A stretch of 64,000 nucleotides of DNA from Hybos culiciformis (taxonomy: Eukaryota; Arthropoda; Insecta; Diptera; Hybotidae), in assembly GCA_964007475.1 (NCBI GenBank), contig OZ023273.1:138047308-138111307 (forward strand). Direction: 5' to 3'. The translations under genes and the position numbers were made by a program. Position 1 is the stretch's first letter, and each line of letters begins with the position of its first letter. Below the pieces are notes generated by a model. The model ran no database searches, had not been told where the DNA came from, and was given only the letters and a program-made list of their open reading frames with translations. This document shows, piece by piece, positions 14,527 to 27,245 of the stretch.

Positions 14527-15634
14527 TATCCATGGGTAGGGGGTTGCATACCACTATTCTAAAATAAACAAATGTAAACATTATTGTGAACTTTGTATTT
14601 CAATTCACCATAAAAGAGAATTCAACTTTTAGTAACATCATAATAAATTAAATGTGTACCATCATAATATAAATAACAATAATATATAAAATAATAATAT
14701 ACATTTATATTGTTTAGTAAACATTGCCTTTTGAAGTTAATATAGGATACAAAAAAACTTATTCAAAATAATGTAAATTCAAATTACTGTATAAAATGTA
14801 AACTCAATTAATGATGATATAACTATATGGAAACTCATTCCGTCATATATCGGTCAGACACTATCGTTTAATAAACTTAATTTTTTTTTTGCTCAATTTA
14901 TACTTACTTACATTCAATTTTTATTTCAACCATATATAAGTATGTAGATTATAATATTCTTAAATTGCTTTAAACTAAGTACATGTTGTGTAGGTATATA
15001 TTTATTGTTGAATTTATTTATTGAACTTTGAAGTTTTCCATGAAGTCGCAAATTTTAAATATTTGTTATTACGTTTTCGTAGACAAATACATAATGCTCA
15101 AACAATTTTTTTTTATTTAGTTTATTAACAAAATAAAGCTTCCTGTGTCATTTTCTGAAATATGTATATGTACATACGTCAAGCTAAAAACAGCAAAACT
15201 TGAATTCCTTCTGAGATCAATTAAAAAGATTTTTCTTACTACTTATAATAATGAAAAATTTCATTTTATTTCAATGACAACTTTTGATTTCTAATTGGAT
15301 GTTTATTTTATACAAAATTGTAATTTTTTTTTTAATAATTTGGTTGTTATGGAACAAGTCTTTTTATTGTTGTGAATATTAATTATGTAAATTAAGTTTT
15401 GAGATTCTCTAAATAATCCACAGCAAGCAAATAACATAGTTAATAATTATTTAATATTAAAAATGTTTTACTTCGTATGTATCAAACCTTCAACTGTTGA
15501 AAAGAACTTATGCATCAGGGGATAAAGACACTAGTAATTCTTTCCAACATTTTATCGACATTTTATTGTGGAAGTTGTGATTGATTTTGATATAATATAT
15601 TTTAATTAGGTCCACTATTTTAGACAAAAATATA

Positions 15635-16640
15635 CAAAAGTTAATGCCCCATAGTTTCAAACGAATATTTTGACCGGATTTAAGTTAAAAATAATTTTGA
15701 CATTTGAACATTTACGATCTGGTTTTTAATTTATTATTTTAATTTGTTTTTCAATTATTTTTTGATCTTTTTATCAAATTTGACTTCATAATTTTTTTAC
15801 GTTTGATAGTGATGTATGGTTTTTTTTTTTTTGCTTGCTTACATACATGTTGTTTATCTTCATGATTATTACTATTAAACTAACTAGTGATCTGGAAAAT
15901 TTGTATACACAAATTGTGAATTTTTAATATCTTCTTTGATTTTAAAAATTAATTGCCGACTGCACATGTATATTATTACTTTTTTTTTTTTTAAATATAT
16001 TCAAAATAAACTTGGTTAAAGATTAAAAATTCGTTCAAAAAGTAATTTTTTTATGTTAATTACATTAAAAAAAAAATAAAAAATTAAAAATTTTCATTAC
16101 ACATAGAAGAATAATTTATGTAAAACGCAGGAGAAAAATATGACATAAAGTCATAGAAATAAAAGTAATGGCTCTCTATTTCAATGTCAAAAAGAATTTA
16201 TTATGTTAAAAAAAAAATGTATACGGACAAGTGAGAGATAACAAAATGACAAAAAAAAAATAAATAAAAATTTAATACAAAAATACGAAAAATGAAAGTG
16301 TAATGATAAATCAAATTTGAGAATTATTTCTATGAAGCTAATATGATGGCATATAGAGTTTAATTAATTTATTCTCTCGAATGAGTTAATGTTTAAAATT
16401 AATTTTGTTTTTAATTAGATTTTTTTTGTTTGCATAATATTAAAAAGAAAATGGTAAATGAACATTTTAATCTAACAAAATAGAGTAATTTCCGATTTTG
16501 AATTTTCCTCGAACAAAATTTATTTCCTTATGCCGTAATTTAATAATTATAGTTCAATAAGCCACATTATATTTTATCATTTAAATATCCGGTTAGAAAC
16601 TTTTTACACTTAAATCCGGCCAAATGAGGCATTAACTTTT
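15635..16640. repeat. Degenerate inverted repeat pair about 1 kb apart
   Basis: At 15635-15684 (+ strand) AAAAGTTAATGCCCCAT is followed by CCGGATTTAAG. At 16609-16640 the reverse complement reads AAAAGTTAATGCCTCAT followed by CCGGATTTAAG, with the spacer shorter by about 18 bases. The two GC-containing words recur in the same order and opposite orientation. This could be two copies of a dispersed repeat or the decayed ends of one mobile element. Confidence 0.5.
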
Positions 16641-19600
16641 AAAAATTTAATATGAAAGACCACAAATTTATTAGTTGCATCAATATAGAATTTTTATTTA
16701 GCAAAATTATAAAGAACTTATTAAAATTAATTACAAACAATTTTAACTTCCACTTCAGAAATATTCGATTAACGTGTTGGGAATAGCCGTACATATAGCA
16801 AAATTATCCAATTTTTTACTTAATCAATTTCGAAGGCAATGAGTTAAGTTTTGGAAATTAAAGATGTTTTTTTCAAAATTAAATTTAAATTAAATTCTGT
16901 CTATTATTGAATATATTTTTTATTCCAATATAATATTTTATGCTCATATTGAATACGAAAGTAACTTTAATATATTTTTTTATTCAATATGTACAAATTG
17001 TACAAGCATTTTTATATTTTTTTTTTTTAGAAAGAAACAATTAGATATATTCAAAAATTTAAATAATATAATAATTTTTTTTTTTTGTACATTTTAGGGG
17101 TTGGTTGTGTATATGTTTTATATATAAAAATTATAAATTTTTTTTTTATATAAACATAAAACATACATAAAAGCTTATCTAAATTCTATATTTTAACAGT
17201 CTCCCATTCTTTCACATTGTATATTATACATTATTATATATATATATATATATTCTGCGTTAAAATATATTTTATTTATTCTGATGTTTCCCCCTGTTCG
17301 CGTCACCTCTTAAATTAATATTATTATCTTGTTTATTATTTGAATTATTAAATTTATATTGTGATCTTGAACGGTTTTTTTTTTTTTTTATAACTTCATA
17401 ATATACATATAGCCATCCATTCATTTAAAAAATAATAATAATAATAATAATATAACATTTAATTTATTTGACAGGGTGTCCATGAAGTTTTTTTTTTAGT
17501 TCTATTTTTCTGTAAGAATTTCTAAACAAAAAACTTTTTATATTACAAAAATCCAGAGAAAAAAAATAAAAGATATTATTTTTAATAATAAAAAATTCTG
17601 AAAAGAATAAAAAAAAAAAACCGAAAAGTTCTAAAATCAGAAAATTCCCCTGACAAGAATTTTTAAATATTTTATTGTAGGTGAATTTTTAAATGTCGTC
17701 ATCATAGTACAAGAAGAGTCACCAAAAAAATTTATACATAAATAATATTAATTTTTTTTAAAATACTCTGTTATAGTATCAATATAGTAATATTACCTAC
17801 ACAATTATTGTCAAACCACTATATACTATATGGGAAGTCTGTGAAGTCTTTAATTATATGATTTTGTAATTTTTTATTTCTATCTACAAGTACAAATATA
17901 TCTTATAAGTGGGTTGAGAATAGTTTTTGATTTTTAAAATTTTAAATCTTAAAAGAATATAAGATGAAGCAATAAATATTGTATTGTTGTTAGATAATAA
18001 TATATAGTCTGTGTGATTGTAGAGAATAATAGTTTTCTAGGCTAATTAATTCGCGAATACCTTATGCTTTTATGTAATTTATTCAGCCAAAAGTTTCAGT
18101 CTTCACAGTATCACATTATAGATTACGTATTTTAAATTAAATATTAACTTGTTCATGATTAAAACATATATATATACATTGATTATAATTTTATTGATAC
18201 ACGTTTCATGCAAACTTTGTACATAATGCTCAATTTCAACCTTTTTTTAACTCAATAGTGTATGATGTTATATTGCTAATTAAGTCATATAAAGCAGATG
18301 AAGTAACCCATTACTATTCGTAATGCATGAAAAACGATCTAAGTCTGGTTAAACCCAATATTTGCACTTAAAAAACTTCATATTGAATTATAATTGAAAA
18401 TTTGTGAATTAAAACGAAAAATAAGTATATCAAAAAATGCAATTCAAAAGTAAAAGATCATAGTATAATATTCTCAGTCTAACCCTTTTTAAAATAAATT
18501 TTATTAAGAAAATTATATGAGTATGCCTGTTATGTATAACATTCCATTTTTATCAATTTTCAGAAAAAAAAAAAAAAAAACAAACATTATTATATAGTGG
18601 AAAATTTTTGAATGGGAAATGCATGCAAATGTTCTCGTTTTTTAATAAAGCGTATTGAGTTAAAAAAAAAAAAAAGAAGAAATTGTATGATTTTCAAAAA
18701 AAAAAAAAAAAAAAAACTAATTTAAAATTGGATGTCTTGTCCAAATAAAGAATATTGTTTATATATACAACATACAATTCTGAGAAAAATCTGTGCATAG
18801 AAAAATAGTTAGAAATTTTTTTGTTAGTTTTTCTTTTCTATTTTTTTTTTTTCAAATCTCTGATGATTAAGTATTGCGATACATATATATGAATTTCGGA
18901 TATTGACATAACTAAGTAGATTAGGTCCTTTAAGTTTTTTTTTTTATTTTAGATTGTATTAATTAAAAAACCAAACAAACATAGTACTTACTTATCACAT
19001 GCTTTGATAAAAAAAAAATTTCATAATTGTAAAACTTAAACAGATAGTATGGAGTGAGTTTTGGTTTTTTAAGTAGAAAACTCTTTTTTTTCTTTTTTTT
19101 TTTAATCTTATCAATTTTTTTTAATTTTATTATCGAGCATTTTTAATGTTTAATTGATATGGAGGAAGTTGAAAAATTTTTTGGTAACTCAGATTTATTG
19201 AACACCCTAAAGTGATTCTAAAAAATATTCTTAATGTTAAAGGGCAATATTTATATAGATTTTTTCGAACTATAATTTTAAAATAAATTTAATTTATTTC
19301 TAGCTTCGGTAAGAAGATTACCACTAAAATAAAAATAAAATAAACAAATCGAGCGAAAAATATGCTTAATTTTTTTGTTAATGGGAGAATCTAAAAAAAA
19401 AAAAGAAGAAATTTAATATATTTTTATTTTGTTAAAGAAATTAAATTTTTGTTCTCACAGAAAATAAATAGCATCAGATGGAAATTTTAAGATTTTTTTT
19501 TTTTTTTGCGTAAAAATGAAAAATTACAGTATCCCCTGACGATACAAATGAATGAATGTGCTAAAAGTTTTTCCAACAATTTTGTTTGAAATTTTTTTGA

Positions 19601-20030
19601 TTTATTACACACAAAAAAAAAAGAAAAGAATTTTCTTTTTAGCGCGTATTCGAGCGGCAAGTGTTTATGACGTTCCTAGCAACACATACAGTTTTTTTTA
19701 ATCATAAATTTTTTTTTGTCTTATGGTCAACTGTGTATATTATTATACTCGTTTGTGTCTTCTTCGAAGAAATTATGAGGAAAAAAATCCCGATCTTAAC
19801 AGAAACGTTAGAATTGTCACGTATATTATTTCGAAGAGATCTTTTAAGTAAAAAACCATACAAAACTATAATATTTTTTACAAATTTAATTTTTTTTATT
19901 TTAATATTTAATGAAATTTATTGCTTTATTTCTGTTATGGTTTAGATTTGATTGAAAATTCAAAGTAAAATTTCCAAGAAATATGAATGTAAACATACAT
20001 TATGTATCCAATAAATATCGTAGTTATAAG

Positions 20031-20066
20031 TATCATATCGTCGTTAGGTATTATATCGTCGTTAAA
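20031..20066. repeat. 18-bp tandem duplication (ATATCGTCGTTA)
   Basis: Copies at 20031-20048 and 20049-20066 share TAT-ATATCGTCGTTA with differences at one internal base and the final two bases. Confidence 0.85.
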
Positions 20067-23000
20067 ATAAACGTATCGGCATGTTTAAATTATATATTGA
20101 CTATGCACGTAGAAGCATAGAAGAAGATAACATATTTTATCATTCGAATTTAGATAAATTCGCCCCGAAAATTTTTAAAATTTAGATATTAAAGAAGACT
20201 AAGACCGATCCATCAGTTTTCCTTATGAAAGGAATTTTTTTTTAATCAAACGTAATAATAAAGAAATTGTAAATCGGTTGCCTAATTAAAACAGGTCAAG
20301 GATACAACCTTAATTAGAAATAATTAAATGCATTTTTTTTATAATTTCTTCACTCATCTGTTTTCTCATTGAAATATATGCCCATATATGTATTAAAAAT
20401 AATGTTAATTTTAACGTAGGTGCGGTTTGCATATAAGTACAATCGATCAAAATCTACGGTTGGCGCTTCATTTCTTAATTAAAAAAAAAAAAAAATCAGA
20501 TACGCTTGTTTGCAGAACTAACGACGATATTTATAAATATTTGTATTATATACTATTGTAGAGCGACAAGAAAAACATTTTAAAAAAAATCTATTTTTTT
20601 TTTATATTATTTTCTTTTGCAAATGAAAATTGAGAAATTTTCTTAAATTAAGGGCTAAAAATAAATCCTTTATTTTTTTTTTTTTTTTAGAAAATGTTAA
20701 AGAAAAAAAAATTTTGTTATTATTTATTTATTTTTAATTTTTTTTTTTTTTTTTGTGACGATGGGATTTAGGAAGAAATACTATGGGACTTTACATTTTA
20801 TACTTTTAATTTATTAAGTGAATATAAAAATGCAAAACAGTGGAATGAAAAGATAATGCCATTATATATTTTACTTTGTTGAAAATATAAGTAATAGTAT
20901 TTTCACAAAAAAAATTATATACATATATTTATTATTATATGAAGGTCAAAAAGTTTCCATATAACAAAAATTATTTTATGCATTATGCAAAAAAAAACAA
21001 AATTCATACAAAACAAAAAAAAAAAACAAATTCAACAACGTTCATACATAATGTGTGTTGTAAAATTCATGAATACAGTACGCAGAAGATATTTCTTTTA
21101 AGTAAGTTACGAGTTACGTGAATAATTTAATTGGAATACAAATTCTATTGTATATCCTTTTAAAGAAAATTGTAGCTTAAATTCGGTCTTTAACTTGAAT
21201 ATATTTTAATATTAATTTATTTTGATAACTAACAAAAAGGTAAAAACTTTATATTTTGATTCGATTTTGAACTGACAAATGATAAAAAAATCTAGGCTTT
21301 AACAAATTCTGAAATTTTTGTTTCGTCAAGGTTGATAGTCAAGCGGAAAAAATTCCTTCATGAAAATTATTTATAATTTAAAAATCATTATTGAATCATG
21401 AAACTATAAAAAAAAATTAATAATTTAATGTTCGTGTAGCAAACGATTTCAATAACATATACGCACAGTCTAAAAATATATGCAATGATGAAAAAATTTT
21501 GTATTCGAGTTTTTTTAAAGTTTGTTAAATATTCGCAACGAACCTAAAACTAATTTCTTCATCTTGCTAGTGGGTAACGCACTATTTATTACACTGTAAG
21601 GAGGTCAAATTTTTTGAATAGTTGTTTCCGATTAAAAAATATTAACATTACAGAATTTATATTGATTGCAATTATATTCAACAAATTTTTTTTTGACAGT
21701 GTTAAATAAAGCATAATACTAATACCAAACACTGATTTAGATTAGTTCGACTATTGTATAATTTTTTAACATAACTATATTAATATTATTATGCATTAAC
21801 TAGAGCTTAAACAATAAACCTATATTATATATAATAAAATTTCATAATAAATAAATTTGGAATTTGAAATGAGTAATGTTGTCATATAATTACTTAAACC
21901 TACACGTACACAGAGATAATGTGTTTTTAATAATTTTTTGTTTGAAACAAATTATATTATTATTATAATAATATTTTCGAATATTATTTACCTATATATT
22001 AATTTTTTTTTAAATAAATATTGTTGCAACAACAATAAGTAGATAATATTAGGTATAATAAATTTCTTATTTCTCAAGCATAAAGATACTTTGAGACGCA
22101 AAACTGGATAAGTGGAAATTTAATTTCTCTACAGTCGATCTATGTCATCGTACAATTTTCTACTAGTTTTGTTGATATAAAGAAGAAATTAATGATCTTT
22201 AAATTATAAGTAAATAAAATAGTCAGAAGCTGTAAGTACTTGAAATTACATACTAGAGTCCATAACAATTTTTTTTATAGAATCTAGATCCGAAAATCAG
22301 TATTTTGTATTGTATTTGCAAACCTTGATTCATAGTGTTTTTTTTTTTCTTATTTAAACAACATCAATTATTAAACTTACTTGGTTTTGAAAAATAATTC
22401 ATCGAAAAAATTTTTTTGAAGTATAATTTTATTGCATTATTATAGCGCCAAAATTAAATTCGTTTGTTTTGAATTTTTTATTTTTTATTAAGTATGTTAA
22501 ATTTCAAAGAAAATCTATAAAAACAATTTAAAAAGGAAACTAAAAGCTATATCTATATACAAATGTTTATAATAAATAATACTTACTTATAATTATTTAT
22601 CATTAAATTCGTTACTCATTTACACATTTTGTTTTGCCTGGTTTGAGCGCCAATTTTTGTTCTGTTAAATAAATTTTCATAAGCTTCGCAATTAAATTTA
22701 TACATTTTTTTTTTTTCGCATATATTAACTTAATTTATGGTTTAAATTTTTTTAACATCGTCAGTATAGGTGGTGTTTTCATACTTTAAACAGTTGAAAA
22801 TAAACTTAGTATTTTTTTGAGTTTCCCTTTTTTTTAATTCTTTATTTTATTTTATATATCCAATATTAAAAAAAAATATATTTCAATTTTGTGTTTACAA
22901 CTTTTCATTCTGACAATCAATTATACAAATATAAAAAAATTTATTAATAATTATAATAATAATAACTATATAATAATAATAACTATATATAAAAAAACTA

Positions 23001-23235
23001 TTATGTAGTTATATAGCAAAAGATACAATTATTGATTAATTTGTTTTTAGAATGACGTCAAGGCATATTAAATATCAATTTAATATAATTTGTAAAAAAA
23101 AAAGAAAAAATTTCTTCTTTAATTCGTAGCATTATGTATACATAGTCCAAAAAAATTAAATTTATTATGACGTTATTCTGATTATGCATAGTAAGTAGTT
23201 TCTTAAATACTGTGTTCAATGCTGTGTTATATTGA

Positions 23236-23427
23236 ATTTCCGCGAGACATACGTCCGCTGTGGTACGGATTCATAAGTCCGCGCGCATGAGACATATTTC
23301 CGCCACAATTTTAACTTTCTTTTTGTGCGTAATTGTGTAATTGACATAAGTTCGCCGGCTTAAGTGAGCTATAAGGCCGCGAAAATTTGTAAAAATTTGT
23401 ATGGGCAGACAGATCATAAGTCCGCGG
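23236..23427. repeat. Cluster of degenerate CATAAGTCCGC motifs
   Basis: Six variants occur within 190 bp, all on the + strand: ACATACGTCCGC (23247), TCATAAGTCCGC (23271), GACATATTTCCGCC (23291), GACATAAGTTCGCC (23343), CTATAAGGCCGCG (23370) and ATCATAAGTCCGCGG (23413). A TTTCCGCGAG lies at about 23238. Spacing is irregular (roughly 20 to 55 bp). The stretch is a GC-rich island in an AT-rich background. It may be a decayed repeat family, part of a mobile element, or a cluster of protein-binding sites. Confidence 0.55.
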
Positions 23428-26400
23428 GACAATTATATCCTAATTGAATTAGAAAATTATGATCCAAAATTCCTCCGACGATATAAGACCAGAAACTTCA
23501 TGGTTCTTGATTTTCAGCTGTGCTGAATAAATTATTAAAATTAATTGAAAAATAAATTTTTTCTTTTAAAATTATTTCAATTAAAAAGAAAAATTAATTT
23601 GATTAATTGCCAATATAGAATTTGAAATAATAATATTCACATTTCTATCGACGGCGCAATGTCGCATTGTGTTCAATTAAGTTGCACAAAAACTTGTATA
23701 CTTCGAGCAGGTTATGAATTTTAATGAGTTCAGCTTAATGTCAAAATTCACAAAATTCCCAACTAATTGCAGTTCTTTTCTACACTATCGAAATAAATGA
23801 TTAATTTGAATGTTAATTTTACAAATAATCCACTGGTTTTGTTGATCTTCTATCGTTATATTTATCAAACTTTAACTAATAACCTTAATTATTTGCAGTG
23901 TTTCGTGCTGAGAGATATAAATCTACGAATGGTAGGTTTATTATATATAAATAGGACATGTATAATAATAGTGGTCAGTTAAAAAAAATATTGTTTTGTT
24001 TCTTTGGTTATTTTAAATATTTATTAGCAAAGTTACATATTTACTTTAGAATAAATGTATACATAAATTCATATACATATATATATACAATATTGTGAAC
24101 AATAATATATTTGGGTAAAAAAATTTCTTTCATAATAATAAATATTATTTTTTATTTTTGTTTTTAAAAGTAATATTCATTCAATATTTGTGATATTTTA
24201 TTATGTTTTGGGGGCATTTTTTTTTTTGTTTTCATAAAATAATTTCTTCTCATATTGTTTTTCGTCATTGTTGTGGGTAGTCAAATGGTCAATATAAAAA
24301 TTTTTTTTTTTATTATTATTATTATTTTTATTTTGCCTTTTGCTGCAAGAAAATTAATTGAATTGTTGCAAAGCAAGTCGGCGAAGAAGGAAAATGAAAC
24401 AAAAATAATACATATATTATATGCAGTTATATTATGTTATTAGTAACTTTTGTCGTGCGCGTGTTTCAATTTCGAACACATTCTTGTACAAAAATTGTAT
24501 ATAAATGTGATAACAAGTAATATTAATTTACGAAAAAAAAAGTCAATTGTAATAAACGGCGATTAATAATATTTGAGGCAAAAATTTCTCAAAAATGTAT
24601 CTTCAATATTTCATAAAAAAAAATTTTTAATTTATACTTTCGAAAGATTTGCTTTAATGTTATATGTTTAAAATCTCAAAGAGTTTAATAAATAAGAAAT
24701 ATATAAAAATGAGTATGTGGAGAAGAATCAATTTGAGTGAACTCAACTGAAATTTACACTTTTTGGCTAATAATAAATTAGCAAAGTAAATTTTTTGGAT
24801 GTAGAAATGTAGATAATAAAAATTTCATTCAAATAATTTTTTTTTTGATTGATAAGGATTTTTTTTTTTTTAATATTGATTATACTAATTTAACTTTGAT
24901 TTAAATAACCTTGGTTTATTAATTAATGACACAATTGTAGCTAAAGTTTAATTCTCTTTAGAGAAGCCCGTTGAGCTTTTCCTAATTGCATCCTCTTTGA
25001 AGAACAATGTTATTATCTTAGAATAAGAAACGACCGTTCACACTACTAAAAAAAGGATTCCTAATGTGTGGCTAATCCAGAAGCTAATCAGATAGCAATT
25101 TTGTATGAAAATTCTACAACAATCCAAGAACAACTCATTATCCTGTAGTCCATTCCACGATATCAGCACCTTAAAGTTTTATAAATTAAATTTAATTCTT
25201 TTGAAATTTTTTTTTCTCAATAATGAAGAAACCAAAACAAGCATATATTTCCTGTATATTTCATAAAAAAAAAATTATTATTTATCTTTAAGTTAAAAAA
25301 AAAAAAATATTATAAAATTTTCAACTTTTTGATACAATGTAGCTTCAAGCTTTTTTTTTCTTTTTCTATATTAATCGGTCAAAACAAAAATAAAATAAAT
25401 AAAAAGTGCCAACAAAAAATTTTCATTTAAAAAAAAAAATTATAAAATATAAAAAAAAAAAACAAAATAAAAACACTTAAAGACTGAATGAAATGAAACA
25501 GAAAAAAAAAAAAAATTAAATGAAAATCTTATTATATAAAAATAACGAAAAAAAAAAAAAAAAATGTCAGTGAACTTTTTGGACATTTGAAAGCAAAAAT
25601 AAAAACAAAAACAATGTCAAATGAAATTGTAATGCGCTTTTAAAAAAAAAAAAAACATAAAATTAATTCAGCCATTCGCCCTGGCAGACATTAAAAAAAA
25701 AAAAAAAATAAAAAAAATAAAAAATAACGAAACAAAACAACAACAGAAAAATAAATCCTCATAAAATTAAAATAACATCAAAATGGCAATTTTATTTTAA
25801 TTTTATTATGCTGAGAGTTTGATTGTAATTATTATGTGCCTTGTTGTTAAATTTGATTTAATTTTGTCTCTTCATTTGATGATAGTGCAACATTAAGAAA
25901 AAAAATTGTTTTTTAGTTTTTTTTTTCTATATTTATTTAATAAATTTTAAATTATTTTTAAGATATAAAAATAATGTCGTGTAATTTTTTTTGGTTCATT
26001 GAATATAGGATTTAAAAATTGTACCTTAATTAGAAAAAAAAATTCATATTAAATCAAGTAACGTTGTATATTAAAAATTAATTTTTAAGTTAAATATTGT
26101 TTCATGTCAAATATAGAACTAGTTTTAATCCAAGTTTTTGTCTTTTTTGATGTTTTGCAAAAAAAGGAAAATATATTCAAAAAGCAAAAATCAGATTGGG
26201 ATTCATAAGATTCTTAAAATATCATCTGGGTAAACATTTCAATTCAAAAATTCGTTCTTTGCGGTTTGATATTTCACGAGTTTAGGCGAAATAAATTCAG
26301 TGCACAAAAAAAATATAATAACAATATTAAATTGCAATTGAAAAATAAAAAAAAAAACCAAATTCCAAATTCGAAGATAAATAAAGCATTTCTTTAAAAT

Positions 26401-26854
26401 ATTATTATCTTTTTGAAAATTTTACAAAAATAAAACAATAACAAAAATAATAATGAAATAATCCGATTTTTAGTTGTGTGACCTGTCGTATCTTATTCTA
26501 TGATAATAATCGGATTAGCCATTGATTAGTTTTGTGTCTGTCCGCGATATAAGATGCTATCCGAATTCCATAAATAGTTCTCGAAAAAATTGTGTTTTTC
26601 ATATTATTTATATATATTATTAAATATTAATATAAGGAGTAATTTTTATGGTAAAGAGAAAAACAAAAATTCTTTGATTCAATCGTTATCATTTCATTTC
26701 TTATCCATATAAAATATATATACTTATATATTATATGTACTGTATTTGTTAGGTATAGCGATTACATATTACAGACTTCAATGTTTCTTCTTGTTTTTCT
26801 TTTTTTTTTTATCGAAATATTCTTTTTATATTTTATGTGGTTTTTTTTTGTTTT

Positions 26855-27245
26855 GAACTTACCAGGGGCGGATTTACACAAAAGCCGCCTTTAGGCACTA
26901 AAAAAAAATTTCGGAAAAACCGCTTTTAAAAAAAGACAATATGTAACATGACATAGATTTTGAGCACTCCGCCTCAACTGATTCTAAAAAGTTTTACACC
27001 ACTTTATGAATGAAATTTTTTTCTAAATTAAACCTTAAAATAATCTAAAACGGCTTTTCAATCAAATTTCGGGACAAAAATGTTTAGGGCGGAGCAAGTC
27101 CTCTTAAATAAAATCTTTATGAATTTATTTTGGTTTTAAACGTTTTATATTGTTATACAATTGCCGACAAAAATTTTTTATGAAAATTTGCCGCCCTAGG
27201 CCTGAGCCTAGTGTGCCTATTCGTAAATCCATCACTGGAACTTAC
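26855..27245. mobile_element. hAT-type MITE, 375 bp, with perfect 8-bp target site duplication
   Basis: The element spans 26863-27237. It is flanked on both sides by the identical 8-mer GAACTTAC (26855-26862 and 27238-27245), the length typical of hAT transposition. The ends CAGGGGCGGATTTAC and, reversed, CAGTGATGGATTTAC match at 12 of 15 positions and carry the CA(G/A)...-type start of hAT termini. Subterminal direct repeats GCCGCC(tt/c)TAGGC occur near both ends, and CTAGGC-CTGA-GCCTAG (27196-27211) forms a hairpin. There is no transposase frame, so the element is non-autonomous. The open frame at 27150-27392 is only a by-product of its right end. Confidence 0.88.

Larger units (their letters stand above)
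12333..26854. other. About 14.5 kb without a supportable gene
   Basis: AT-rich non-coding DNA. Separately listed contents are small tandem duplications at 14491-14526 and 20031-20066, an inverted repeat pair (15635-15684 and 16609-16640) and the CCGC motif cluster near 23.3 kb. A less AT-rich stretch at about 24960-25170 has no recognisable coding or element signature. Open frames such as 19661-19945 and 24255-24443 are Phe/Ile-rich and not supported. Confidence 0.65.

Noticed and set aside
19661..19945. 94-codon frame with hydrophobic stretches resembling membrane segments
   Set aside because: The hydrophobic runs come from poly(T)-encoded Phe/Leu/Ile. No signal, domain or supporting neighbour.
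26449..26520. Inverted AATCCGATT/AATCGGATT words about 50 bp apart
   Set aside because: Arms are only about 9 bp with no flanking duplication; too short to call an element.
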